Assembly: GCA_963826475.1 (NCBI GenBank)
Contig: CAWGXC010000003.1
Coordinates: forward strand, 930,001-994,000
DNA length: 64,000 bases
Source of the DNA: RHKX01 sp963826475
Lineage (GTDB): Bacteria > Actinomycetota > Thermoleophilia > Solirubrobacterales > 70-9
Reading direction: 5' to 3'
Part shown: piece by piece, positions 7,787-15,264 of the stretch
Layout of the letters: the number at the start of each line of letters is the position of its first letter
Position numbering within the stretch: the first letter of the stretch is position 1
Program-made: the position numbers and the translations under genes
The notes under the pieces: model-generated
What the model was told of the DNA's origin: nothing
What the model saw: the letters and a program-made list of their open reading frames with translations, nothing else
Database searches by the model: none

Positions 7787-7821
7787 GTACGAATTTGGGC
7801 GTTCTACGCCCAGATTCGTAC
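7787..7821. terminator. long inverted repeat between trpS and scpA
   Basis: The arms 7787-7801 and 7807-7821 (GTACGAATTTGGGCG and its partner) pair over 15 bp, with a single T:G position, around the 5-base loop TTCTA. It lies 15 bases after the trpS stop on the transcribed strand. There is no T-run, so it is either a U-less actinobacterial terminator or a protein site. It is AT-richer than its surroundings. Confidence 0.55.
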
Positions 7822-7835
7822 TCTCTCGCGCTCGC

Positions 7836-8861
7836 CTACCGCGGCTCGGCGACGCCCATGCGATCACGGACGTCAGCGAGCACGGGGCCGGCGATGGACC
7901 GAGCGCGGTCGGCGCCGGCGGCGAGGATGCGCTCGAGCCCGGCTTCGTCGGCCCGCAGCGCGGCGTAGCGCTCGCGAACCGGTGCCAGGTATTCGGCGAC
8001 GGCCTCCCCCACCGCCGCCTTGAAGTCGCCGTAGCCGGCGCCTGCGAACTCCGCCTCGACGTCGCCGGGCTCGATGCCGCGGACGACGCAGAGGATCTGG
8101 ATGAGGTTCTCGATCCCCTCCTTGCCCTCGCCGCGCGTCACCTCGCGCCCGGAGTCGGTCTTGGCGCTGCGGAACTTCTTGGCGATCGCCGCCGGCTCGT
8201 CGAGCACGTAAACCCTTCCCGCCGCTGTGCCGGCGGTTGTCGACATCTTCGAAGTCGGGTCCTGGAGGTCCATGATCCGAGCGCCGACCTCCGGGATCCG
8301 GTGCTCGGGGACGATGAACGTCTCCCCGAACCGCTCGTTGAAGCGGCGGGCCACCTCCCGCGTCAGCTCGATGTGCTGACGCTGGTCGTCACCGACCGGG
8401 ACCTCGGTGGCGCGGTAGGCGAGCACGTCGGCGGCCATCAGGATGGGGTAGTTGAAGAGTCCCGCGGAGACGAAGCCGCCGGTCTTGGATTCGACCTGCT
8501 CCCGTTTCGTCTTCCACTGGTGCATCCGGTTGAGGTCACCCCACGCGGTGACGGCGCCGAGCAGCCAGCAGAGCTCGGTGTGTTCGCGCACGTCGCCCTG
8601 GCGGAAGAGGACGCATTTATCGGGATCGAGACCGGCGGCGATCAGCAGCGCCGCGGTGTCGTGAACGCGCTCGCGGAGCCCCTTCGGGTCGTAGTCGAGG
8701 GTGATCGCGTGCAGGTCGACGATGCAGTAGAGCGCCGACTCGGGGTCAGCGGCGTCCTGACCTTCGACGTATTGGCGGATCGCGCCGATGTAGTTGCCGA
8801 GGTGCTTCGTTCCGGTCGGCTGCAGGCCGCTGAAGATGCGCTTGGGTGGAGCCGCAGACAC
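7836..8861 (-). CDS. trpS: tryptophanyl-tRNA synthetase
   Basis: This class I aminoacyl-tRNA synthetase charges tRNA-Trp. The HIGH-like motif is PTGTKHLGN (residues 15-23) and the KMSKS-like loop is KMSTT (residues 205-209); DLNRMHQWKTK and PVGDDQRQHIELTRE are also family signatures. At 341 residues, with a GTG start at 8861, it is full length. It stands only 10 bases after the DJ-1-family gene, so it may be read from a promoter inside that gene or as part of a longer transcript. A hairpin at 7787-7821 probably closes the unit. Confidence 0.95.
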   Translation of the reverse strand: MSAAPPKRIFSGLQPTGTKHLGNYIGAIRQYVEGQDAADPESALYCIVDLHAITLDYDPKGLRERVHDTAALLIAAGLDPDKCVLFRQGDVREHTELCWLLGAVTAWGDLNRMHQWKTKREQVESKTGGFVSAGLFNYPILMAADVLAYRATEVPVGDDQRQHIELTREVARRFNERFGETFIVPEHRIPEVGARIMDLQDPTSKMSTTAGTAAGRVYVLDEPAAIAKKFRSAKTDSGREVTRGEGKEGIENLIQILCVVRGIEPGDVEAEFAGAGYGDFKAAVGEAVAEYLAPVRERYAALRADEAGLERILAAGADRARSIAGPVLADVRDRMGVAEPR

Positions 8862-8871
8862 CCGCGGGAAT

Positions 8872-9540
8872 CTACCCGCCCGCGCTGAGCAGCTCCGCGG
8901 CGCGTTCGTCCTCCTGCTCCAGCAGGGATCGGACCAGCTCGACGACGTCGGGGCGCGCCTTCTCGATCGAACCCGAGTCGTGGGGCGGATCGGGGTCGTA
9001 CTCGATCCCCAGCTGGATCGCCCGTGCGACCTCCTCGCCGGCGATCAGCTCGGCCAGCTGCAGCGCCATGTCGATGCCGGCGGAAACCCCGGCCCCGGTG
9101 ACGATCTTGCCGCGGCGGACGACCCGCTCGACGACGGGAATCGCGCCGAGCTGCGCCAGCGCCTCCCGCGCCGCCCAATGGGTGGTCGCCTCGATCCCCT
9201 CGAGCAGCCCTGCGGAGGCGAGCAGCAGCGAACCGGTGCAAACGGAGGTCGTCCAATCGGTGCCCTCGTGGACGCGGGCGATCCATCGGGGGTAGGGGCC
9301 GTCGGGATCCAGCAGCCTCCGGTTGCCGACGCCGCCGGGCACGACGATCACCTCGGGGGCTCCGATCTCATCGAGGGCCGCGTCGGCGGTGATGGCGACC
9401 ATGCCGCTCTCGGTCCGCTTCGGCCCGGGCTGGGCCGCGCAGAACACCACCTCGGCACCCGGCAGGCGGGAGAGGACGTCATAGGGCCCGATCGCGTCGA
9501 GCGCGGTGAAGCCGTCATAGATGGGAATGGCGATCTGCAT
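8872..9540 (-). CDS. DJ-1/PfpI family protein (isonitrile hydratase-like)
   Basis: This is a cytoplasmic class I glutamine-amidotransferase-like protein of 222 residues. It begins MQIAIPIYDGFTALDAIGPYDVLSRLPGAEVVF, has VIVVPGGVGNRRLL, and has its nucleophile-elbow cysteine in TSVCTGSLLLASAGLLEG followed by ATTHWAAREAL, the pattern of isonitrile hydratase and GlxA N-domains. The ATG at 9540 has a GAGGAGA ribosome site upstream, which rules out the longer frame. It sits 28 bases downstream of a GlxA-type regulator, so the pair probably works on one metabolite; the substrate is unknown. Confidence 0.85.
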   Translation of the reverse strand: MQIAIPIYDGFTALDAIGPYDVLSRLPGAEVVFCAAQPGPKRTESGMVAITADAALDEIGAPEVIVVPGGVGNRRLLDPDGPYPRWIARVHEGTDWTTSVCTGSLLLASAGLLEGIEATTHWAAREALAQLGAIPVVERVVRRGKIVTGAGVSAGIDMALQLAELIAGEEVARAIQLGIEYDPDPPHDSGSIEKARPDVVELVRSLLEQEDERAAELLSAGG

Positions 9541-9568
9541 TGCTTGTCTCCTCGTTCCTGATCGGCGC

Positions 9569-10534
9569 TCAGACCGCTGCGGGCATGCGGAACCGGCGGC
9601 GGTAGTCGCTCGGACTGGTTCGCAGCCGGCGCTGGAAAGCGCGGCGCATGACCTCCGCGCTGGTGAAGCCGCAGCGCGACGCGACGCTCTCCAACGAGCT
9701 GCCGTCGGTCTCGAGCATGCTGCGCGCCCGCTCGACCCGGAGCCGCTCGACGTAGTCGGCGGGGGTCGCTCCGAGCTCCGAGCCGAACACGCGGGTGAGC
9801 TGCCGCTCGGAGAGGTGCAACCGGCCCGCGAGCGCTCCAACCGAGAGATCCTCGTCCAGGTGGTCGGCCATCCAGGCTTGGAGGTCCCGAACGGGCTCGC
9901 GCTCGGCGAGCTGGTGTGAGAGCTGGACCGAGAACTGGGACTGCCCCCCGGATCGGCGCGCGTAGACGACGAGCTGGCGAGCCGTCTGCAGCGCAACGTC
10001 CCGGCCGAGGTCATCCTCGACAAGCGCGAGCGCGAGATCCATGCCGGCGGTCACCCCGGCCGAGGTCAGGACCGAGCCATCGCGAACGAAGATCGCGTCG
10101 GGCTCGACCGTCACCTCTGGATAGCTGCGGGCGAGGCTCTCGCAGCGCGACCAGTGGGTCGTCGCCCGGCGCCCGTCGAGAAGCCCGGCTTCGGCCAGGA
10201 GGAAGGCGCCGCTGCAGACGCTCGCAGTCCGCCGCGCGCCCGCAGCGAGTCGAGCGATCTCGGCGATCAGCGGCGCATCGTCGACCGCGGTGCGAGTGCC
10301 GGTTCCGCCGGCGACGATCAGGGTGTCGACGCGCGCGAGCGATTCCAGCGACGCGTCCGCCGAGAGCTCGATGCCGCTTTCGCTGCGCACCGGCCGGCCG
10401 TCGAGCGTCGCAAGCAGCAGCCTGCGGGAGCCGGCGGCGTAGCGGTCGGCGGTGTGGAGAACCTCCCAGGGCCCCGTGACGTCCAGCGACTGGACGCCGT
10501 CGAAGGCGACGATGGCGGTGGGAAGCGCGGCCAT
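9569..10534 (-). CDS. GlxA-type AraC family transcriptional regulator
   Basis: The protein has two domains in 321 residues. The first 190 residues form a DJ-1/PfpI-like sensor (LIVAGGTGTRTA; ASVCSGAFLLAEAGLLDGRRATTHW). The last 100 form an AraC DNA-binding domain with two helix-turn-helix motifs (LSVGALAGRLHLSERQLTRVFGSELG; LESVASRCGFTSAEVMRRAFQR). The gene precedes the single-domain DJ-1 protein on the same strand, so local or autoregulation is plausible. The ligand is not known for this subgroup. Confidence 0.9.
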   Translation of the reverse strand: MAALPTAIVAFDGVQSLDVTGPWEVLHTADRYAAGSRRLLLATLDGRPVRSESGIELSADASLESLARVDTLIVAGGTGTRTAVDDAPLIAEIARLAAGARRTASVCSGAFLLAEAGLLDGRRATTHWSRCESLARSYPEVTVEPDAIFVRDGSVLTSAGVTAGMDLALALVEDDLGRDVALQTARQLVVYARRSGGQSQFSVQLSHQLAEREPVRDLQAWMADHLDEDLSVGALAGRLHLSERQLTRVFGSELGATPADYVERLRVERARSMLETDGSSLESVASRCGFTSAEVMRRAFQRRLRTSPSDYRRRFRMPAAV

Positions 10535-10598
10535 GAGGCCAGCATGAGCCGCCGACCGATGTCCGTCAAGTCATATAGCCCACGTATTCAGACAGCAA

Positions 10599-11375
10599 TC
10601 AAGGAGCCGGCGGGTCGCGCAGCTGCTGCGCGTCGGTGAAGAAGTTGCGATAGACGAGCGTCGTCGAGACCAGCGCCGAGATCATCGCGGCGCCGAGGAG
10701 CACCCAGAGCAGGACCAGCTGCAGGCGGACGGCGTCGGTCGGATTGGCGCCCGCCAGCAGCGCGCCGACCATCGTGCCCGGGAAGAAGATCAACCCCGTG
10801 GTCTTCGTCTGGTCGATGAGCGTGATCGTTCCCGAGCGCAGCGACCGGCGCAGGTGCGGCAGCGCGGCCTGCCTCGAGGTGGCGCCGAGCGCGAGGGTCG
10901 CCTCGATCTCTCCCGCGCCGCGCTCGAACTCGTCACCGAGCCGGTTCAGGGCGACCGCCGAGGCGGTCATCGCGTTGCCGACGACCATGGCTCCGACCGG
11001 CACCAGGTAGCGCGCGGTCGCATCGAAGACCCCGAGCGCGACGACGAGGCCGAGCGTTACGGCAGCAGCCAAGGTGAGCGCGAGCAGCAGAGGCAGCGTC
11101 GCCCCCGGGACCTTGCTCGCCCGCGAGCGGGCCGTCAGCGTCCCGAAGCCGATCGAGACGGCGAGCAGCAGCGCGACGAACCAGAGGCTGCCGTCGTCGA
11201 AGACGAGCTTGAGCACGTAGCCGGCCGCGGTCAGCTGGATGAACGAACGCAGGACAGCGATCCCCATGTCCCTCTCCAGCTCCGCGCTGCGCCAGCGCGA
11301 GATCCCGATCGCGATTGCAACCAGGACCAGCGTGGCAGCGAGCTCCCCGACCGAGATGTGCACCCCCGTGCTCAT
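10599..11375 (-). CDS. fetB: ABC transporter permease, FetB (YbbM/UPF0014) family
   Basis: This inner-membrane protein of 258 residues has about seven hydrophobic segments and the family motifs RSFIQLTAAGYVLKLVF, VGNAMTASAVALNRL, LALGATSRQAALPHLRRSLRSG and TTGLIFFPGTMVGALLAGANP. FetB works with the ATPase FetA; in Escherichia coli FetAB exports iron and gives resistance to oxidative stress. I start at ATG 11375 (MSTGVHISVGELAATL), which overlaps the fetA stop as ATGA; the longer frame reads through fetA. Iron as substrate is by analogy only. Confidence 0.87.
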   Translation of the reverse strand: MSTGVHISVGELAATLVLVAIAIGISRWRSAELERDMGIAVLRSFIQLTAAGYVLKLVFDDGSLWFVALLLAVSIGFGTLTARSRASKVPGATLPLLLALTLAAAVTLGLVVALGVFDATARYLVPVGAMVVGNAMTASAVALNRLGDEFERGAGEIEATLALGATSRQAALPHLRRSLRSGTITLIDQTKTTGLIFFPGTMVGALLAGANPTDAVRLQLVLLWVLLGAAMISALVSTTLVYRNFFTDAQQLRDPPAP

Positions 11376-12031
11376 CGCACCCCGAGCCCCGCGCCGAATT
11401 CCAGCCCGACGGCGCGACCGGCCTCGATCCGGATGATCCACTCGGCGAGCCGGCCGGCCTGGGCGACGTCGTGGGTGACGAGCACGATCGAGACGCCGAG
11501 CTCTCCAGCGAGCCGGGCGATCGTCAGCTCGATCGCATCGCGGGAGGCCTCATCCAGCGAGGAGGTGGGCTCATCGAGCAGCAGGACGCGTGGCTCGAGC
11601 GCCAGGGCACGTGCCAGCATCGCCCGCTGCTGCTCGCCCACCGAAAGCCTCGTCACCTCCCGCTCCGCGAATGATCCGTCGAGGCCGGCGTGGGTCAGGA
11701 GCGCCTCGGCATCAGGCGTCGTGCCTGCGAGGCGGGCGGCAAAGGCGATGTTGTCGGCCACCGTGCCCGGCAACAGGGCCGGCAGCTGAGGAACGAGGCA
11801 GACCTCGCGCCGTAGGGCAAGCGGGTCGCGTCCTCTGACGTCGCCGCCGTCGTAGCGAACCGTGCCCGAGTCAGGATCTGCGAGCCGGTCGAGCAGCCGC
11901 AGGACCGTGGACTTGCCAGAGCCGGAGGGACCGACGAGCGCGCTGACGCCGGCCGGGATCCGGGCGTCGAAGCCGTCGAGGACCCGTCTCCCGGCGCGTG
12001 AGAGCACCACCGCGTCGAGCTCGAACAGCAC
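11372..12031 (-). CDS. fetA: ABC transporter ATP-binding protein, FetA-like
   Basis: This single ABC ATPase of 219 residues has Walker A GPSGSGKST (about 34-42), the signature LSVGEQQR, Walker B VLLLDEPTSSLD and the switch histidine in LVTHD. It energises the FetB permease encoded by the overlapping next gene. The gene follows a convergent-looking gap after the secreted protein gene at 12067 on the same strand, so it could be co-transcribed with it. Assignment as FetA rests on the FetB neighbour. Confidence 0.88.
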   Translation of the reverse strand: MLFELDAVVLSRAGRRVLDGFDARIPAGVSALVGPSGSGKSTVLRLLDRLADPDSGTVRYDGGDVRGRDPLALRREVCLVPQLPALLPGTVADNIAFAARLAGTTPDAEALLTHAGLDGSFAEREVTRLSVGEQQRAMLARALALEPRVLLLDEPTSSLDEASRDAIELTIARLAGELGVSIVLVTHDVAQAGRLAEWIIRIEAGRAVGLEFGAGLGVR

Positions 12032-12066
12032 GGCCCGAGTATCGCGCCGTCAGGGCGCTCGCGTCT

Positions 12067-13104
12067 TCACGCCGTCACGTCGGCGCGGCCCCCTCCCCCG
12101 CGCCTGTGACGCGAGGCCGTGAGAAACCTGATCGCGCCGCCGACCAGGCCCGCCACACCGAGGACCAGCGCCACGATCACCAGCGTGGCATGCCCGCCCT
12201 TGGCGGCATCCGCGGGGACCCCCGCGATGGGTGCGCTCGCCTCGCTGGCGACCCCCGTCGCGGTGTCGATCGTTCCCAGCAGCCCAGCGACCGGGTCGAC
12301 GACCTCGACGGCGTCGCCGGAGGCGCTCATCCGCAGCTGGACTCGGCTCAGCGCCCCGCTCGGAATCCAGTCGAGGTCGATACAGAGGGTGCGGCGGCCG
12401 ACAGTGTCGATCGCGTGGACGAACGGCTCGCCGGCCTTCTCCGGTCCGTAGTAGGACAGGCCACCGTCATAGAGGGTGTACTGCCAGCGCCCTCCCTCGC
12501 CGCTCACCCGGCGCAGCGGAAATCCGCGCATCTCCTCCTTCGGATCGTTCTGGGGCAGCAACGATCCCGGCGCCAGGCGGCCTCGCTCAAGGTCGAAGGT
12601 GCGCAGCCGGTAGGCAGTCCGGTCGCGAGGATCCGGGTACTGGACCAGATAAGCGGTTCCCCCATCCGGCGAGATCGCGTCGAAGCTGAAGTCGCCGTCG
12701 AGCTTGATCCGGCGCTCGACCCTGAGCGAGCTCGGGTCGATAAGCGCCATCACCGTCTCCCTCTGCGGGAACCCGATTCGGGGGCGGATCAGGACGAGCG
12801 ACCGGCCGTTCTGGGAGATTCCGCTCGTATCGCCATTGACGGTGACGCCGGGGACGCTGTAGATGCCCTTCAGCCAACTGCTCCCCATCACCTGGCCGCT
12901 GCCCGTTGCCACCCGCTCGAGCAGGGTCGATCCGCCACGCGGAAACGCCAGGAAACGCTGCGCCCCGGTCGAGCTGATCACCCCCTGGTTCGTCGTGTCG
13001 ACGCCGCCCGGGACCGGCAGGCCGTCGGCCCCCGCCTCCGCCGGCAAAAGGGCCCAGGCGAGCGCGCAGATCGCGAGGGTCATAGCAATCGATCGAGACC
13101 TCAT
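12067..13104 (-). CDS. secreted protein with C-terminal membrane anchor, function unknown
   Basis: I do not recognise a named family. The ATG at 13104 has a strong GGGAGGAAAG ribosome site and opens a clear signal peptide (MRSRSIAMTLAICALAWALL, cleavage likely after AEAGADG). About 280 residues of extracytoplasmic beta-rich sequence follow, with propeller-like phrases (ISPDGGTAYLVQYPD). The C-terminus has a transmembrane helix (TLVIVALVLGVAGLVGGAIRFL) and a basic tail, RHRRGGGGR. It is divergent from the ECF sigma gene and shares its promoter region, and the sigma factor's own partner is also propeller-like, so the two may serve one envelope response; that link is inference. Confidence 0.75.
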   Translation of the reverse strand: MRSRSIAMTLAICALAWALLPAEAGADGLPVPGGVDTTNQGVISSTGAQRFLAFPRGGSTLLERVATGSGQVMGSSWLKGIYSVPGVTVNGDTSGISQNGRSLVLIRPRIGFPQRETVMALIDPSSLRVERRIKLDGDFSFDAISPDGGTAYLVQYPDPRDRTAYRLRTFDLERGRLAPGSLLPQNDPKEEMRGFPLRRVSGEGGRWQYTLYDGGLSYYGPEKAGEPFVHAIDTVGRRTLCIDLDWIPSGALSRVQLRMSASGDAVEVVDPVAGLLGTIDTATGVASEASAPIAGVPADAAKGGHATLVIVALVLGVAGLVGGAIRFLTASRHRRGGGGRADVTA

Positions 13105-13261
13105 CTTTCCTCCCGTGTTGACCGTCTGGGATACGGCTGATCCGCCGCGAGAGGTCCCCGGTGGGCCGCCGAGGGACCTGCTCGGCCCCACCGTCCGTAG
13201 TCTGGGTATGGCGACCGTACGGCTTGTACTTATCGGTCATTGCGGAGGAGAATCGCCCTCG

Positions 13262-13891
13262 ATGGCCACACGACTCGGCGCGCGCTTGGAGGGGACGCTC
13301 ATCCGCGAATCCAGTCGCGACGGAGCCCTCGACGAGGAGCGGACCAGCGAGCGTCGCTTGCTGCGCGCCGCCCAGGACGGCTCGGAGGAAGCGCTCGAGG
13401 TGCTCGTTCGTCGCAACTGGCCGCTGGCGCATCGAGCCGCGTACCTCGTGATCGGTGATGCCGTGGCAGCCGAGGACGTCGCTCAGGAGGCACTCGTCGC
13501 GGCGATCAGGGCGCTCGGGTCGTTCGACCGCCGCCGGCCCTTTGGACCCTGGCTTCACCGGATTGCCGTCAACCGCGCGATCGACCACGCTCGTGCACGC
13601 GGGTCCAGGTTCGAGATCTCGGCGGGGACGGCCGCCGACGCCGAGCTCCGAGGACCAACGCACCCCGGCGATGAATCGGGCACCGACCCGAGGGCTGAGG
13701 GCCTCGAGGCGGCGCTGAGCGGGCTCTCTCCAGAGCACCGGGCGATCGTCGCGATGCGGTACCTGCTGGATCTGACGCCCGGGGAGATCGCCACCGAGCT
13801 CGGCCTTCCGCGCGGCACCGTCAACTCGCGCCTGCGACGAGCGCTCGATCAGCTCGCGGGCACGCTGGGGGATCCTGATGCGGCGGAGTGA
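13262..13891 (+). CDS. ECF-type RNA polymerase sigma factor
   Basis: This is a 209-residue extracytoplasmic-function sigma factor. Region 2 includes AAYLVIGDAVAAEDVAQEALVAAIRALGSFD, and region 4 includes LSPEHRAIVAMRYLLDLTPGEIATELGLPRGTVNSRLRRAL, a full helix-turn-helix. The ATG at 13262 has GGAGGAG 11 bases upstream; an in-frame ATG at 13208 would add 18 residues but lacks a ribosome site. The stop overlaps the start of the membrane propeller protein by 14 bases, the usual layout for a sigma factor and its anti-sigma partner. Confidence 0.92.
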   Translation: MATRLGARLEGTLIRESSRDGALDEERTSERRLLRAAQDGSEEALEVLVRRNWPLAHRAAYLVIGDAVAAEDVAQEALVAAIRALGSFDRRRPFGPWLHRIAVNRAIDHARARGSRFEISAGTAADAELRGPTHPGDESGTDPRAEGLEAALSGLSPEHRAIVAMRYLLDLTPGEIATELGLPRGTVNSRLRRALDQLAGTLGDPDAAE

Positions 13892-15107
13892 CCCACGCGA
13901 GGACGCGCTGCGCCGGGAGCTGGACGGGATCCGTCCGCCGGGGGAGTCCGACGCACTCGAGCGGGCGGTGGCGCTCTCGCTGAAAGAGCAATCCGAGGTC
14001 GGCAGGCCGCGAGCCCGGGGCGGCTCGGCCTGGAAGCTGATCGGAGCCGCGTTGGCGACCGCCTCGGTTCTCGTGCTCGCGCTGACCCCGGCCGGCGCAG
14101 CCGTCCGCGACTGGGTCGGCGATGCGGTCGGCGGCAGCGCTGGAGATGGCGTTCGCCCGGCGCTCACCCATGTTCCATCGGGCGGCAGCCTGCTCGTCAG
14201 ATCGGGCTCGGATCAGTTCGCGGTCGCCGCGGACGGGACAACCAGGCTGCTCGGCAGCTATGACACGGTCGCCTGGTCTGCCCAGGGCCTCTACGTCGCT
14301 GCAGCCAGCGACCGGCGCTTGGCCGCGATCGAGCCGGATGGAGGCGTCCGCTGGTCGATCACCGCCCCCGGTCGCGTCACCGATCAGGTCTGGGCCCCCG
14401 GCTGCTGCCGCGTCGGCTACCGGAGCGACGGCGGTCTCTGGGTAGTCAACGGCGACGGCACCGATCCACACGAGGTCGTTGGCCGTATCGCCCCCGTCGC
14501 ACCCGCCTGGATGCCGACGGCCTACGACATCGAGACGCAGGCATCCCCAAACGTGCTCGCCTACGTCGACTCGCAGAATCGTCTGGCGACGATCAACACG
14601 GACAATGGGGCGAGCTCCGCCTCCGCCCCCCTTTCAACGGACCCGATCGCAATCTCCTGGCTCGACCAGCAGCGGATCCTGGCGGTGGAGCCCGGCGGCC
14701 TCGAGATCGTCGACTCGGGCAACGGCTTCGTCGACCGGTTCGAAGTGCAGCTAAGTGAGCCGATCAGCTCTGTTGCGGTCGCGCCTGACGGCGGGTCCGT
14801 TGCCGTCTTGACCGAAACGGATGAGCCGAAGGAAGGCGTGCGCAGCACCGTCCGGCTGATCGACCTCGAGCGGGAAGCTCCGAACGCAGAGCCGCGCGTC
14901 CTGTTCTCGGAGTCTGGCCGCTACGACGGGCCGGTCTTCTCACCTGACGGCACGCGGATCGAGCTCGGCTGGCGCAAGGCTGACCAATGGCGCTTCATCT
15001 CGACCGCCAAGGGAACGGACCCCATTGCGATCGGCGGAATCACTCGCGAGTTCGACGGTGGGCGAAGCGGCGCTATGCCCCAGATTGAGGACTGGTGCTG
15101 CTCCTGA
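13878..15107 (+). CDS. membrane-anchored beta-propeller protein, probable anti-sigma factor
   Basis: The cytoplasmic N-terminus of about 50 residues (MRRSDPREDALRRELDGI) is followed by one transmembrane helix at residues 51-74. A long extracytoplasmic domain then contains propeller-like repeats (VAVAADGTTRLLGSYDTVAWS; VAVAPDGGSVAVLTE; GPVFSPDGTRIELGW). The gene overlaps the sigma gene by 14 bases, so it is translated with it. By position it should hold or release the sigma factor in response to an outside signal sensed by the propeller. No zinc-binding ZAS motif (HxxxCxxC) is visible, so the mode of binding is unknown. Confidence 0.78.
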   Translation: MRRSDPREDALRRELDGIRPPGESDALERAVALSLKEQSEVGRPRARGGSAWKLIGAALATASVLVLALTPAGAAVRDWVGDAVGGSAGDGVRPALTHVPSGGSLLVRSGSDQFAVAADGTTRLLGSYDTVAWSAQGLYVAAASDRRLAAIEPDGGVRWSITAPGRVTDQVWAPGCCRVGYRSDGGLWVVNGDGTDPHEVVGRIAPVAPAWMPTAYDIETQASPNVLAYVDSQNRLATINTDNGASSASAPLSTDPIAISWLDQQRILAVEPGGLEIVDSGNGFVDRFEVQLSEPISSVAVAPDGGSVAVLTETDEPKEGVRSTVRLIDLEREAPNAEPRVLFSESGRYDGPVFSPDGTRIELGWRKADQWRFISTAKGTDPIAIGGITREFDGGRSGAMPQIEDWCCS

Positions 15108-15146
15108 GGATCCGCAGAACTGACGAGGTCGTCGGCGGCCCGAAAG

Positions 15147-15160
15147 TGTTCCGCGGAACA
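15147..15160. repeat. perfect 14-bp palindrome after the sigma/anti-sigma operon
   Basis: TGTTCCGCGGAACA is a perfect inverted repeat 40 bases after the anti-sigma stop and about 90 bases before the SOS box. It could be a protein-binding site or a short U-less terminator. Its half sites recall parS, but the spacing is two bases short. Confidence 0.5.
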
Positions 15161-15244
15161 TAGACATCAACTTCGGCCTTTGGGCTCCCTGGCGACTCAC
15201 TAGGGGGGCGTGCATCCCACTTCGATGCCGTCCGACGGCCTTCC

Positions 15245-15264
15245 TAAAATCGAACATATGTTCG
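15245..15264 (+). promoter_or_regulatory. SOS (LexA) box overlapping promoter and start of the HNH gene
   Basis: CGAACATATGTTCG at 15251-15264 is a perfect palindrome and fits the Gram-positive/mycobacterial LexA consensus CGAAC-N4-GTTCG; with its flanks, 15 of 16 bases match TCGAAC-N4-GTTCGA. A -10-like TAAAAT (15245-15250) directly abuts it, 7 bases before the ATG at 15258 inside the box. LexA bound here would block both the promoter and the start site. Confidence 0.75.

Noticed and set aside
15147..15160. parS-like site for ParB
   Set aside because: Half sites resemble TGTTTC/GAAACA, but the palindrome is 14 bases and lacks the CACGTG centre, and it is far from any parAB genes.
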